Below, one piece after another: positions 25,746-35,625 of a stretch of DNA of 64,000 bases. Source of the stretch: Paraburkholderia humisilvae. GTDB taxonomy: Bacteria; Pseudomonadota; Gammaproteobacteria; Burkholderiales; Burkholderiaceae. The stretch lies in NCBI RefSeq assembly GCF_902859855.1, contig NZ_CADIKH010000004.1:62001-126000 (forward strand), given 5' to 3'. Position 1 is the first letter of the stretch, and each line of letters opens with the position of its first letter. The position numbers were made by a program, and so were the translations under genes. The notes under the pieces were generated by a model that saw only the letters and a list, made by a program, of their open reading frames with translations, searched no databases and was not told the DNA's origin.

Positions 25746-26300
25746 TCAGTTCGCGCTATTCGGCGACGCGCTGCCTGCGGCAAGCAGGCTCTGATCGACG
25801 AGTTGGACCTTCAACGGCTTATCCGCATCAAGTTGCTTTCTTTCGATCACCCGCTTCCATCCGTCGTCGCTGCCGGGCTCCCGGTAAAACGCGACGACCG
25901 CAATAAACCTCGTATCGGCCTGCAGCGGCTGCGCCAGACTCGCGGACGCACCTGGATTCAGCACCGTCGAGACGCTCGCGGCCTGCAAGTCCTGCGCAAG
26001 CACGGCACGGTCGTTCTTCAGCAGATCGGCATACGACGCGCCATCGAATTGCTGGCGGTCTTTCAGTTGATAGATGCGAATCGCGACGGAGGTCGGACGG
26101 CCCGCGCTGTCGGGGTTCAGCGATGCGCGCGCGGTCAGATCGACGTTAAGTGTCTTCACCTGCTTGAAGAACACCGCGCGATACGCGTTCGACGAGGTGT
26201 CCGACACCGCCTGCCATGCGCCGCAACCCGACAGCAGCAAAGCGCACGCACTACTCGCGACGGCAAAACGAACAAACGGGGTGCTTCGTCGATCATGCAT
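25746..26300 (-). CDS. tssJ: T6SS outer-membrane lipoprotein TssJ
   Basis: A 184-residue lipoprotein that anchors the T6SS membrane complex to the outer membrane by binding periplasmic TssM. The signal ends in LLLSGC (Cys about residue 26). The mature part has the transthyretin-like TssJ pattern (VDLTARASLNPDSAGRPTSVAIRIYQLKDRQQF). It is the last gene of the leftward T6SS unit; its start overlaps the tssG stop by 8 bp. Confidence 0.93.
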   Translation of the reverse strand: MHDRRSTPFVRFAVASSACALLLSGCGAWQAVSDTSSNAYRAVFFKQVKTLNVDLTARASLNPDSAGRPTSVAIRIYQLKDRQQFDGASYADLLKNDRAVLAQDLQAASVSTVLNPGASASLAQPLQADTRFIAVVAFYREPGSDDGWKRVIERKQLDADKPLKVQLVDQSLLAAGSASPNSAN

Positions 26301-27414
26301 GATGTGAGCTCAGATAGGGATTCGGCGCAGACGCCGGAAAGGCTTCGCAAACGCCGAGTGCAACGTTGAGGGTGTGCTCATGGGTGGACGGCAGGACAGT
26401 TGTCCAGCCGAGCCGCGGCGCGGGGTCAGCGGCCGACGCGGGTGTGCCGAGCACGGGGCGTGGGGCTAGCGCGGACGGAATCGACATACGCAGATGCACG
26501 TCAGCCTTTACGCCGGCATAAAGCCGCACATACGCAACCAGTTCCCGGTGAAGCCCTGCACCCGGCAGCAGATCGTGAGCTTGCCGCGCATCGGCGGGAA
26601 CCAGCGTCGCGCAGACTGCGCGGCTGCGGTAAATAACCCGCTTGCCGAGCACGTAGCCGCTGCCAGGTCCGCGCCGACTGCCTTGTTGCGCCGTCGCGCC
26701 GCCGGCCCGCACCTCGTCTTGCATGGCCGATGACGTCAACGGCCGTGGCGTCCCGGCGCGCGCGGCGACGGGCCAGAACTCGTCGACCCGCACCGCGGCG
26801 CCCGGCGCCGCCAGCGCGATCACGCCGGCGAGTCCTTCGGGCGTGCGCGTGCGCTGAATCAGCAAACCCAGTAGCGCAAGCATTCGCGACGCGGGCAAGC
26901 CGGCGCGCGCCGGCTTGTCACCCCAACCGAAACCCGCGAGACACAACAGATTGAGCGAATGTGCGTCGACACCGCCCGCGCGAAAGCTTTCCGGATATCG
27001 ATATTTTCTCCACGCACGATACAGCAGCGTGACGAACCGATGATTGAACTGGTCAAGAAACGCCTCGACCGCCTCATGCCCTTCTTCGCGCAGTGCGATT
27101 TCGTCGACCATGTGCGACGGTACGGCGGCGTCCACGCCATACAGACCCATAAAGGTCGTGCGAATAGTCGGCGGAGCGCGATGGTCCGCGTCGTCGAATT
27201 CAACCGCGGCGACCTCGCCGGCGGGGAAGCCGAGCCTCGGCCGAGGCCTGAATCGCACGGCCTCGTCGTCGAGTATGTCGCGTGTGCCGAATCCGGGACG
27301 AGACGGCTCGCGCGCTTCGAACAGCCGGCACAGCTGCATGAAACTCATGCGCGGCGCCTGCGCAAGCAGCGCCACGACGAGCGGTTCCAGCAACGGCATA
27401 TCGACCGGCTTCAT
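26293..27414 (-). CDS. tssG: T6SS baseplate protein TssG
   Basis: A 373-residue baseplate wedge subunit (ImpH/VasB family) that pairs with TssF. The conserved N-terminal segment MSFMQLCRLFEAR and the following RFRPRPRLGFPAGEV are typical. The ATG at 27414 overlaps the tssF stop by four bases (ATGA), which decides the start; an upstream in-frame ATG at 27447 is unlikely. The baseplate assembles on the TssJLM complex and carries VgrG/PAAR before firing. Confidence 0.92.
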   Translation of the reverse strand: MKPVDMPLLEPLVVALLAQAPRMSFMQLCRLFEAREPSRPGFGTRDILDDEAVRFRPRPRLGFPAGEVAAVEFDDADHRAPPTIRTTFMGLYGVDAAVPSHMVDEIALREEGHEAVEAFLDQFNHRFVTLLYRAWRKYRYPESFRAGGVDAHSLNLLCLAGFGWGDKPARAGLPASRMLALLGLLIQRTRTPEGLAGVIALAAPGAAVRVDEFWPVAARAGTPRPLTSSAMQDEVRAGGATAQQGSRRGPGSGYVLGKRVIYRSRAVCATLVPADARQAHDLLPGAGLHRELVAYVRLYAGVKADVHLRMSIPSALAPRPVLGTPASAADPAPRLGWTTVLPSTHEHTLNVALGVCEAFPASAPNPYLSSHHA

Positions 27415-29225
27415 AGCGCGCCTCGCTGCGTCTTGCTGCGCGGCCACTCGGTGCGGACCTGCGACGGCAAGCTCACGATCGATAGCCTCGTGAACAGATT
27501 AATTTCCGCATACAGCGCAAAGAAGCGATGCAACAGTTCGCCAAACAGCATCAGGTCGCCGTCGCCGGCGAACGCGTGCGAATCGAGCGTCACTTCGATG
27601 CGCACGCCGCGCTCGACCGCGCCGCCCGATACCTCTTCGAGCAGTGTCTGCGACACCCACAGAATGCCCGCGAGGCGCCGCCGGTTCAGTTCGTCATCGG
27701 TCCAGTCGTACAGCGCGAGCGCGCCGCGCAGGACCTCGGCATCCATCATCGACAGAAAGTTCGGCGCGAGATGCGACAGCACGCGCCACTGGAAGCGATC
27801 GCCGGTCGGCGGATAAAGCGGCAGCGTCGGCGCGACCAGATTACGCACACCGGCGACATTCGGCGTGCTCACCGCCAGTTCACGGATACTCGCCTCGCGC
27901 AAGCCCTTGCGCGGCAACATGCCATTCGTGCCGGTCACGCGCAGCGACAGGCTTTCTTCCGGCAATGTCTCCATCGTGTCCCACGCGTGGCCGCCAAGAA
28001 CAACCCAGGTCTCGTGCAAGCCGCTGACGCCCGGGCGCACTCGCGCATGGAAATAGCGTTCCGGCGACTCGTGCCGCAGCATGCCGCCGCGATGGCGGAA
28101 GGTCGCGAACGGCACGTACTGGTAGCGTTCGGCCGTGTCGTGATCGAACGATTCGATCGCGTCGACCGAATACGTCTCGATATGCTCGCCATGATGGCCG
28201 GCCGGTACGACGCGGTATTCCGTTTCGTGATGGTCAATCTCGATCGGCTCGGCATCGAGTTCGAACAGGTTGATCACGGGCGAGCAGAAAAGCCGCACGT
28301 TTTCCGCACTGAAACGCTGGTCGGACGGATACGTCTGCTTGAGAACGATCTCCAGTTCGAAACGGGTCGAGCGCTCGGGCAGCGTTGCGATATCGAGTCC
28401 GCACAGGTCGACGAACAGAAACTTCTCGCGAAAAGTAAAGTACTCGAGCAGCAGTTGATATCCGGAAAACGCCGCTTCGGCCTTCGGCCACAACCGCTCC
28501 TCGGTCGAGAAGCCGGCGGGCTCGATCGTCACGCCGGCCAGCGGTTGCGGTTCGCCATTGCGCACTTCGGGGATGCGCCACATGACCGCATCGACCTGAC
28601 GCGTGAAGGCGAGATGCATCGCGAACGCGGTCGGCAGATCCGCGTTCAGATAGAGGCGCAGCCGCGACAGATCGGATTCCACACGGCGCGCTGACGCGTG
28701 AAGCGCGAACCCGAGACGAATGACCGAACGGCCATCGTGACGCACGGCCGGCAGCGCGTGTGTAAGCGTAAGCGGTTGCAACATGACCGGCTGGGTCGTG
28801 CGGTAGACGCAATGGACCGTCTTCGGCGACACGCTGGCCGTTCCGGTGGGCGGCGCGACGGGAACCGGCGCTGAGCGAACCGGTACACCGGCGGGTACGG
28901 TCACCGTGTTTTGCAGCTTTTCCGCGGGCGGCGCGAGTTCGACCACCGACAGCGACGGAATCATCCGCAAATAGTGCGGCCATAGCAAGCTGACGAGGCC
29001 TTCGGTAAGCTCCGGCAATTCGTCATCGAGCTTTTGTTGCAGACGGCCGGTCAGAAACGCAAAACCTTCGTGCAGGCGCTCGACATACGGGTCGCGGTCG
29101 CCCACGCGATCGAGGTTCAGCATGCGGGCGCGGTCGGGATGCGCCTTCGCGAATTCCTTACCGGACTCGCGGAGGTAGCGCATCTGCGCTTCGTAGTAGC
29201 GCAGGATCGGATCGTCGTTTTCCAT
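27411..29225 (-). CDS. tssF: T6SS baseplate protein TssF
   Basis: A 604-residue baseplate wedge subunit (ImpG/VasA family). The N-terminus ILRYYEAQMRYLRESGKEFAKAHPDRARML is diagnostic, followed by DPYVERLHEGFAFLTGRLQQKLDDELPELTE. Full family length. It starts 6 bp after the tssA stop and is coupled to tssG by ATGA overlap. Confidence 0.95.
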   Translation of the reverse strand: MENDDPILRYYEAQMRYLRESGKEFAKAHPDRARMLNLDRVGDRDPYVERLHEGFAFLTGRLQQKLDDELPELTEGLVSLLWPHYLRMIPSLSVVELAPPAEKLQNTVTVPAGVPVRSAPVPVAPPTGTASVSPKTVHCVYRTTQPVMLQPLTLTHALPAVRHDGRSVIRLGFALHASARRVESDLSRLRLYLNADLPTAFAMHLAFTRQVDAVMWRIPEVRNGEPQPLAGVTIEPAGFSTEERLWPKAEAAFSGYQLLLEYFTFREKFLFVDLCGLDIATLPERSTRFELEIVLKQTYPSDQRFSAENVRLFCSPVINLFELDAEPIEIDHHETEYRVVPAGHHGEHIETYSVDAIESFDHDTAERYQYVPFATFRHRGGMLRHESPERYFHARVRPGVSGLHETWVVLGGHAWDTMETLPEESLSLRVTGTNGMLPRKGLREASIRELAVSTPNVAGVRNLVAPTLPLYPPTGDRFQWRVLSHLAPNFLSMMDAEVLRGALALYDWTDDELNRRRLAGILWVSQTLLEEVSGGAVERGVRIEVTLDSHAFAGDGDLMLFGELLHRFFALYAEINLFTRLSIVSLPSQVRTEWPRSKTQRGAL

Positions 29226-29231
29226 GTGCTG

Positions 29232-30827
29232 TTATGACAAAGTGAGTGCGCGTGCGGGATCGAGCACGGTCAGTTCGGCTTGCAGTTCGCCGATCCGGCG
29301 AATGAGCGCCGGCTTGTCGGCATCCTTGCGGTGACTCATTGCCTTCAACGCTCGCACCAGTTGCTGCTTGACCTCGAAGGCCAGCGCGGGCTCCCAGCGC
29401 GTCAGTGGCAGCGACCGCGACGCTGCGTCGAGTTCGGCAAGCAACGCGAGCGCCGTATCGGTACGGCCGGCATGGTCGGCGAGGCGCGCCATCACCAGCC
29501 GTTGCAGATAGCGATGACGGTCGGTCTTCAGTCCGGGCAGAGCATCGAGCCAGCCGAATGCGGCCTCGACGCTTTCGCGTCCGGCCAGATCCCGCGCCTG
29601 GGCTTCGATTTCAGGCCAGTCGCCGACGCTGCCGCTCTCGCCGTCGGCGGACACCGGCAACGGCGCGACGCTCTCGCCCGCCTCGAGATCGCGCACCACC
29701 GCGTGCCGGGCGATCCATTCGAGTGTGGTGTCGTCGGCGAACGGAGTGCCGTCGTTGAATGCAAGGCGCTCGATACCGGGCAGGCGTTCGAGGAACAACG
29801 CAAAGTCCGCGCGCAGCAGCTCGCGCCACGCGTTGTACGGCGCGCCGACGTGATCGAGTGCGACATGCTGGAAGTACTGCAGGTCGAACCAGAGGTGATT
29901 CGCACCCTCCATGAACGCGCCTTCGACGCGCTCCAGCAGCTCGTGCCACTGCTTTTGCAGCACGAGGCGTTTCAGTTGCTGACGCTGTTCGCCGCGCGGC
30001 GGCACAAGCCGCGTGCGCGAGCTCCCGTCGGCGGGCGGTACTTCGTGCAGCGTGTCCCAGCGGATACTGCGCACCACGCGCACGGACGGCAGATAGCCGT
30101 TTTCCTCGTCGCGCAACCACGAGGCCATCACACGCGCCTGATCAAGCAGATCGCGCGGCGACGTGATCGCTGCCGTTGCCGATGACTTTTCCGTCGGGTG
30201 ACGCTGCGCAGCGGCGAGCGCTTGCGCGTCGGCACTGCACACCGGTTCTGCGTTGCGCTCGAAGCGTGCGACGAGCGGCTGCAGGTTCGGGCGTGCGGCG
30301 TCGGTCCATGCGCGGGTGCAGGCGACGAGCCCATCGAGCGCAGCAATGGCGCGTTCAAGATCCGTCGGAGTGAAGTCACCTCGACTCGCGAGCAGATCGA
30401 GCATCCGGGTCGTGGCCAGCATGTCGAGCGCGCCCTTCTTTGCTTCCGCGCGCGCAGGCAGGATCGCTTCGCCAAAACGATCGATCAGCGCGGCGGTCAG
30501 TTCGAGTCCGTCCGCGAAGCCTGCGGGACCGTCCTGACGCAGCCGCGCAAACGTGTAGTAGCTGGCAAGACGCAGGTCCTTGCCCGTTTCCTTCGTCAAC
30601 TGTTCGCACGAGCGGATGATCGATGCGTCATCGATGCCGGAGAGTTTGTTCGCCTCGTCTTTGAGTTCGAAGAATGCGTCTTCGTAGCCGGGGTCGCGAC
30701 CCACGGGTGCGCCGCCGCCGTCGCTCGCGAAGGGCTGCAGCCAACCGTCCCACGCGTTGAGGCGAGCGAGCGACAACTGTTCGGCATCGCGCGCGGGGAA
30801 AAGACTTTTCAGCAGACCGGAGAACAT
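29232..30827 (-). CDS. tssA: T6SS protein TssA (ImpA/VasJ family)
   Basis: A 531-residue protein with the conserved ImpA_N domain in the first 140 residues (PGYEDAFFELKDEANKLSGIDDASIIRSCEQLTKETGKDLRLASY). The C-terminal half (VASWLRDEENGYLPSVRVVRSIRWDTLHEVP and LKRLVLQKQWHELLERVEGAFMEGANHLWFDLQY) resembles the VasJ/long TssA class, which caps and primes the growing sheath. The start ATG overlaps the tssM stop (TAATG), and tssF follows. Confidence 0.9.
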   Translation of the reverse strand: MFSGLLKSLFPARDAEQLSLARLNAWDGWLQPFASDGGGAPVGRDPGYEDAFFELKDEANKLSGIDDASIIRSCEQLTKETGKDLRLASYYTFARLRQDGPAGFADGLELTAALIDRFGEAILPARAEAKKGALDMLATTRMLDLLASRGDFTPTDLERAIAALDGLVACTRAWTDAARPNLQPLVARFERNAEPVCSADAQALAAAQRHPTEKSSATAAITSPRDLLDQARVMASWLRDEENGYLPSVRVVRSIRWDTLHEVPPADGSSRTRLVPPRGEQRQQLKRLVLQKQWHELLERVEGAFMEGANHLWFDLQYFQHVALDHVGAPYNAWRELLRADFALFLERLPGIERLAFNDGTPFADDTTLEWIARHAVVRDLEAGESVAPLPVSADGESGSVGDWPEIEAQARDLAGRESVEAAFGWLDALPGLKTDRHRYLQRLVMARLADHAGRTDTALALLAELDAASRSLPLTRWEPALAFEVKQQLVRALKAMSHRKDADKPALIRRIGELQAELTVLDPARALTLS

Positions 30828-33800
30828 TATTGAGCCTCCAGCGTGAAACTACTGGGCAAGGGCGTCGCGGCACGTTTGGCCGCGATGATCGCTGCCGGTG
30901 GCAAAGGTGGCGGATTGATCGACGCGAATCTCGCGGCGGCGGTGCTGGCTGTGTTCGTCACGAACACGCGTGACGGCAGGGTGAAGTGACGCAGCGCGAG
31001 CACGTCGAGCGGGCCGGCGCCCGCGTCGCTGCGCAACTGCACGCGCAGCGTGACGCCCTGGCTTTGGTCGGGCATCCACGACAGCAGATAGCGCGCGTTG
31101 TCCTGTTGCGACACGTTCGCGCGCTCGAGCAGACGGATCAACCCGAAGCGGCCTTGCGTATCGAGCGCGGAGCGCAGACCGCCCTGCTCCGTTTGCCATT
31201 CGATATGCGACAGGTTTTCGAGCGACTGGCCCGGCCATTCGAACGGCATCCATTCTTCCTTCTGGTTGAAGTAGTGCCATTCGCGACCAGAGAGCACGAT
31301 TTTCATGTCGGTGATACCGGGCGTGGGCACGGCACGCAGTTCGTAACGCACATGCGCATCGCCGGACGGGAACAGCACGGTCGATACGCGTGTGAGCTTG
31401 TTCAGCGCCGCGAGGAAATCGGGGTCGAGCGTCAGCGTGCCGTGGTTGGCGCCTTGCGCGGCGACCCAACGGTCGCCCTGGCGTTCGACAACGCCCGCTA
31501 GCTGCGTCGTCACAAACTGGGTAATCACGCCGTTGTCGACGCGCATGAAACGAGCCATTTCAGGTAAGGACGCATCGTTGTCCGAGTCGGCAAACGGGTA
31601 GCGGCCCGCGAAGGTACGGTTCCAGTCGGACAGGATCGCGCTGCGCCAGATTTCGTTCAGGCTCGACGCCGCGGGCTGCACGACGACATGCCACGTTTGG
31701 TCCATCGGTGCGGCGAAGAGATTGCCGAAGCCCGCCCACTGTTCGCCGAGACTCGCGGCCACACGACTCGCGTAGTCGCGGCTGTCGGCGATGTCGGAGG
31801 TTTTGCCTTGCAGGACGGCTTGCGCGGCGACGCGGGACATCGCGTCGGGGTCGGGGCTTGCCGCCATCTGTTCCAGGCGCAGACGCATGGCGGTTACGCG
31901 TTCGAGATAACGCGCGAGGCTCAGGTCTGCCGTGGTTGCAATAGGTGTCGCGATGGGCCGGTTATTCGCCGATGCAGCGGATGCGAGGTCGCTGCCCGTC
32001 AGGCGCAAAATCGGCCCGAATGCGACTGCCAGCGGTGCAAGCTGCGGCTGGAGCTGTTTCGATGGATCTTTTTCGCCTGTCGTCACCAGTTGCTGTGCCC
32101 TGCTGATGAGCGTATCGGAGAGCGATTGCGTGGTCGCACCGGTGCCGGCCTGATAGACGACCGCGTGCATCAGCGCGACGAGCGGCGAGCGTTGCGGGTC
32201 GCCGAGAAGCGACAATTGGTCCGCTGTCGCCGACAGGGTCGGTGCCGGCTGCCAGCGCAGGCTGTTCAGGAACAACGCCCACTCGCGCGCGTAATCGTTG
32301 AAGTAGCGTTGGCGTAGTTCGGCTTTGAGCGTCGACGAAGGCTGACTGGCCGCCTTGACATCCGACAGCACCCAGTCGCTTGCGATGTTGTGCTGTTCGC
32401 TCGTGTCGTCGATGGCTTTCGAGATCCGTTCGTCCCATGCCGCGTGTGTGAATACCCCGCGCACGGTCACCGTCGTGCCGAACAGGCCGCGGCTCGTCGC
32501 ACCTCCCGACCCGCGTTGCTGCGCGGCGTCTCCGAGCAGCGTGGCCAGCGAGACCGGTGGGTATTTCGGTGACGCGTCATCGAGGATCTGCCGATAAATC
32601 GCATCGGTCGAGTTCTGGATGCCACGCACGCCGATCACCGTCTGGCGCGTCGATGCAATGAGGCCGGAATCCGGCGCCATCGCCGGCACTCTGCCGCGGC
32701 CGAGGTGATTTGCGAAGAACGCGATCGTGTGCTGGCGCAAGTCTTCCCATGTGCCCGACGAAAGCGGTGAGTTGACCGGCCGCGCCGGCGCGGCCGTCGC
32801 AATGAGTTGTGGCGTCAGGAACGCAGCGATCGCGCGCTCGGGCTTCGCGAGCATCAGGTAAGTCTTGAGCGTGTCGTAAGCGGCCTGTATCTGCGTGTCG
32901 CCGCCGCTGGCGATCTCGGCATCCGACAGCGATGCGAGCTGGCGCAGGCGCGCTTCGAGCTTGTGACGGAGCGGGGCGACGAGGATGCGGCTCGCGGCGT
33001 TCGCATAGCCGGGCCACAACGCCACAAGCAACGCGCTGTCGCGATTCAGACCGAAGCGCGCTCCCCACGGTGCGCCGGTGCGCTGATGAGCTTCCAGCGT
33101 ATCGATTTGCTGGTCGAGGCCATCGAGCGCCTGCATGGCCTGCGTGCGATCCTGAATGGTCGAGAGCTTCGCGACCGTGTCCGCCGCGGTCTGGATCGTT
33201 GCGCGGTTGGCGAATCCTGACAGTGTTGTGCCGGCGATCCAGCAGCCAATTAGCGCGGTCGTCGTCCATGCCGCTGCAGTTGACAACGAGAAGCCGACGC
33301 GGCGTCCGTGAATACCGCGGCTGTGCTCGGACACGGTTTGCCAGATAGTTTGATGCTGATGTGCGCCTGTCGACTCGTCGTTGCTCGCGTCGCTCGAGAG
33401 CGCTAGCGCCAGTTCCTGCTCCTTGAATAGCGGTGCGAATAGCAGACCGTGCACCGTATTTCGCCAGCCCTTGGACTGTGCGGTTTGCAGCACAAGACTG
33501 CACAATGCATCGCGCAGATCCGAAATATGCCGCGCCAGTCTGGCCGGATAGCGATCGCGGGCATCTTTCGCGACACGCACGACGCCCGCGTCCGCGAGAT
33601 TCCACGCGAGGTTTTGCAGCGATGCGTCGATTTCGGCCGCATGCACGCGCGTGGTCGCCCAGGTGAAGCCGATTGTCTCGTCGGAGTGTAGCGATTCCTC
33701 GCCGAATTCGGTCACGTTCAGCAGATAGGCGGGCGCGGCCCAGCGCAGCGTGCGCGCGTGGCGGGCGAGCCGGTGGGCCAGCGCGTCGGTATCAAACGTG

Positions 33801-34375
33801 GAGTTGGGCTTGCTGCGGTTGCGCTCCACCGCGATGACCGCATCGATCGGACGGCGCCGACGCAAGCGGCGGATCTGGTCTAGCCACGCGGTGTCGAGGG
33901 TGCTGCCTGTCTGTCTCGCGTAGAGGAGCACCGTGTTGCCGGTGATAGCGAAGCCGGTGTCGGCAAGGCCCGGAGTCAAACGGTTGACGATGGGTTCGTC
34001 GCCGGCAATGAGCAACCAGCGGCGCCCGTATCGCCAGCGCCGGCCGTGCCTGACGCGCAGCGAATCTCGAAGAGTTTGCGCGCGCAGCGTATTGAGATCG
34101 ACGTTCACTTCGGTTTGCGGCGCACCGACGCGGGCGGCCGGATCGCGGTCGTACTGGTTGTCCGCGCGGCCGGGCGCATGCCGTGCGACAACGCCCCAGA
34201 CATAGACCAACGGAGCGCGCAATAGCAGCAGCAACATTCCGATGAATATCACGGCGCCGATACGACGGGTCGGTGACGGGTCGAGATCGGCTCCGTTGAA
34301 ATACGCGACGACGACTGCGATGGCAGTCATCGCCGGGACAAGGATCCAGAACCCCAGAATCTTCCGAATGATCAT
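30827..34375 (-). CDS. tssM: T6SS inner-membrane protein TssM (IcmF-like), no P-loop
   Basis: A 1182-residue IcmF-family protein spanning the periplasm and contacting TssJ and TssL. Two N-terminal membrane segments (ILGFWILVPAMTAIAVVVAYF and AVIFIGMLLLLLRAPLVYVWG) precede a cytoplasmic domain, a third segment (VGFSLSTAAAWTTTALIGCWIAG, about residue 390) and a long periplasmic region. Where other TssM proteins have a Walker A GxxGxGKT, this one reads WLLIAGDEPIVNRLTPG, so nucleotide binding is probably lost. The start at 34375 is chosen as the first ATG after the upstream stop at 34395 and directly before the first membrane segment. It is coupled to tssA by TAATG. Confidence 0.92.
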   Translation of the reverse strand: MIIRKILGFWILVPAMTAIAVVVAYFNGADLDPSPTRRIGAVIFIGMLLLLLRAPLVYVWGVVARHAPGRADNQYDRDPAARVGAPQTEVNVDLNTLRAQTLRDSLRVRHGRRWRYGRRWLLIAGDEPIVNRLTPGLADTGFAITGNTVLLYARQTGSTLDTAWLDQIRRLRRRRPIDAVIAVERNRSKPNSTFDTDALAHRLARHARTLRWAAPAYLLNVTEFGEESLHSDETIGFTWATTRVHAAEIDASLQNLAWNLADAGVVRVAKDARDRYPARLARHISDLRDALCSLVLQTAQSKGWRNTVHGLLFAPLFKEQELALALSSDASNDESTGAHQHQTIWQTVSEHSRGIHGRRVGFSLSTAAAWTTTALIGCWIAGTTLSGFANRATIQTAADTVAKLSTIQDRTQAMQALDGLDQQIDTLEAHQRTGAPWGARFGLNRDSALLVALWPGYANAASRILVAPLRHKLEARLRQLASLSDAEIASGGDTQIQAAYDTLKTYLMLAKPERAIAAFLTPQLIATAAPARPVNSPLSSGTWEDLRQHTIAFFANHLGRGRVPAMAPDSGLIASTRQTVIGVRGIQNSTDAIYRQILDDASPKYPPVSLATLLGDAAQQRGSGGATSRGLFGTTVTVRGVFTHAAWDERISKAIDDTSEQHNIASDWVLSDVKAASQPSSTLKAELRQRYFNDYAREWALFLNSLRWQPAPTLSATADQLSLLGDPQRSPLVALMHAVVYQAGTGATTQSLSDTLISRAQQLVTTGEKDPSKQLQPQLAPLAVAFGPILRLTGSDLASAASANNRPIATPIATTADLSLARYLERVTAMRLRLEQMAASPDPDAMSRVAAQAVLQGKTSDIADSRDYASRVAASLGEQWAGFGNLFAAPMDQTWHVVVQPAASSLNEIWRSAILSDWNRTFAGRYPFADSDNDASLPEMARFMRVDNGVITQFVTTQLAGVVERQGDRWVAAQGANHGTLTLDPDFLAALNKLTRVSTVLFPSGDAHVRYELRAVPTPGITDMKIVLSGREWHYFNQKEEWMPFEWPGQSLENLSHIEWQTEQGGLRSALDTQGRFGLIRLLERANVSQQDNARYLLSWMPDQSQGVTLRVQLRSDAGAGPLDVLALRHFTLPSRVFVTNTASTAAARFASINPPPLPPAAIIAAKRAATPLPSSFTLEAQ

Positions 34376-34394
34376 GCGTGCGATACCGTTGTGT

Positions 34395-35615
34395 TTATGC
34401 GCGGGAAGGACGGCAGACAGCAAGCCGCAGTTGCCCTTCGTGCGATGCGATGAGTTGGGGCGCGCCGGTTTGCACCGCGTGTTCGATCGCAAGCGCGGTG
34501 GCGAGCCAGCCGGCGCACACGCCGGGGTTGCCGATCGCTTGATCGACGTCGTGTACGCCTGTGAGGCCGGTGGTTAGTGAAACAGCCAGGTTCGTATTCG
34601 AAGCCGCCTGAACGAGTGCGCCCTTCTCCGTTGAGGGCAGGCCGGCCTGCCAGAGGTCGCGGATCTCAGCGGGCAGCGTCTTGCCCCATTGCAATACTTT
34701 GGAAAGCGCGACTTCCAGGCCGGAGTCTCCGGCTTCCACCGGTCGGTGCAGCATCGCCTGAGTGCGCAACGCGTAACGGTCGGCGAGCGGCGCCCATGCG
34801 AACAGAATGCCGACCGCTGCCTCCGCGCTTGATTGCGGTGGGCTATCGTGCAGTTGTACCGAAACGAACAATGTGGCTCGTTCAAGGGATGGGCCGCCAC
34901 GAATATCCAGCCATTCGTCCAGTGCCATCATTCCTTTTTTCGTGGACAGCGGCTTCGCCTGCACCTGACGAAAGTTCCGCTCAGACCAGCACGATTGCCA
35001 TGTGTTGAGCAGACTTTTCTGATCGGCATCGGGGGGCAGGTGCAGGCGTACGCTAAGCGGTATCCGGTTCGGTATTGCGGCAACGGCGTCTTCAATCTGC
35101 TTCAACAACGCGGTGAAGCAGGCACGGTAGCGGCCGGGCTCATTCTCGTTTTCGTCTTCGTTCAATTCCAATGCGGTATGACGTACCGCATGGGTGCCGG
35201 CGTGCGATGTCTGCGCGACCAATGCGAGTTCGCCATTGGCTATCTTTCTGGCCGTGTCCGCCGTGCCGGGCTGGGTCAGATAGGCGCAGCCGAGCACGGC
35301 CAGCGGCTCGCTCGCGAACCGCAATGCCTTTTCCCGGTCCTCGGCGCGGACATCACGCTCTGCCTGCAGCCGCTGAGTCTCCTCGTCGTAGTAGTGCAGG
35401 CGCAGACCAAACGTCACGCACCACACCAACGCGGGGAGCGCGAGCAGGCGTATCCAGAACCACGTTGTATGGGTGGGCTCGCCGTTTGGCCAGGTCAACA
35501 GGCTGATCAGCACGCCTGCGCACATGATCAGCACAAACACGCCGAACCAGACGATTGCTCGTGGTGGTTTCGGTCCAGTCTCCTGGAGATCGAGTGCGGG
35601 AAGGTCTACGGGCAT
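34395..35615 (-). CDS. T6SS-associated membrane protein of unknown function
   Basis: A 406-residue protein with two closely spaced membrane segments near the N-terminus (IVWFGVFVLIMCAGVLISLLTW and FWIRLLALPALVWCVTFGLRL), then a cytoplasmic domain of about 330 residues. The C-terminal part contains HDVDQAIGNPGVCAGWLATALAIEHAV, which loosely recalls thiolase/ketoacyl-synthase-like folds without an evident catalytic triad. It sits between PAAR and tssM, 10 bp after the PAAR stop, and is surely part of the T6SS operon. It is not one of the core Tss proteins. Function unknown; a membrane-complex accessory or effector-loading factor is possible. Confidence 0.75.
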   Translation of the reverse strand: MPVDLPALDLQETGPKPPRAIVWFGVFVLIMCAGVLISLLTWPNGEPTHTTWFWIRLLALPALVWCVTFGLRLHYYDEETQRLQAERDVRAEDREKALRFASEPLAVLGCAYLTQPGTADTARKIANGELALVAQTSHAGTHAVRHTALELNEDENENEPGRYRACFTALLKQIEDAVAAIPNRIPLSVRLHLPPDADQKSLLNTWQSCWSERNFRQVQAKPLSTKKGMMALDEWLDIRGGPSLERATLFVSVQLHDSPPQSSAEAAVGILFAWAPLADRYALRTQAMLHRPVEAGDSGLEVALSKVLQWGKTLPAEIRDLWQAGLPSTEKGALVQAASNTNLAVSLTTGLTGVHDVDQAIGNPGVCAGWLATALAIEHAVQTGAPQLIASHEGQLRLAVCRPSRA

Positions 35616-35625
35616 GACGGGGCGT

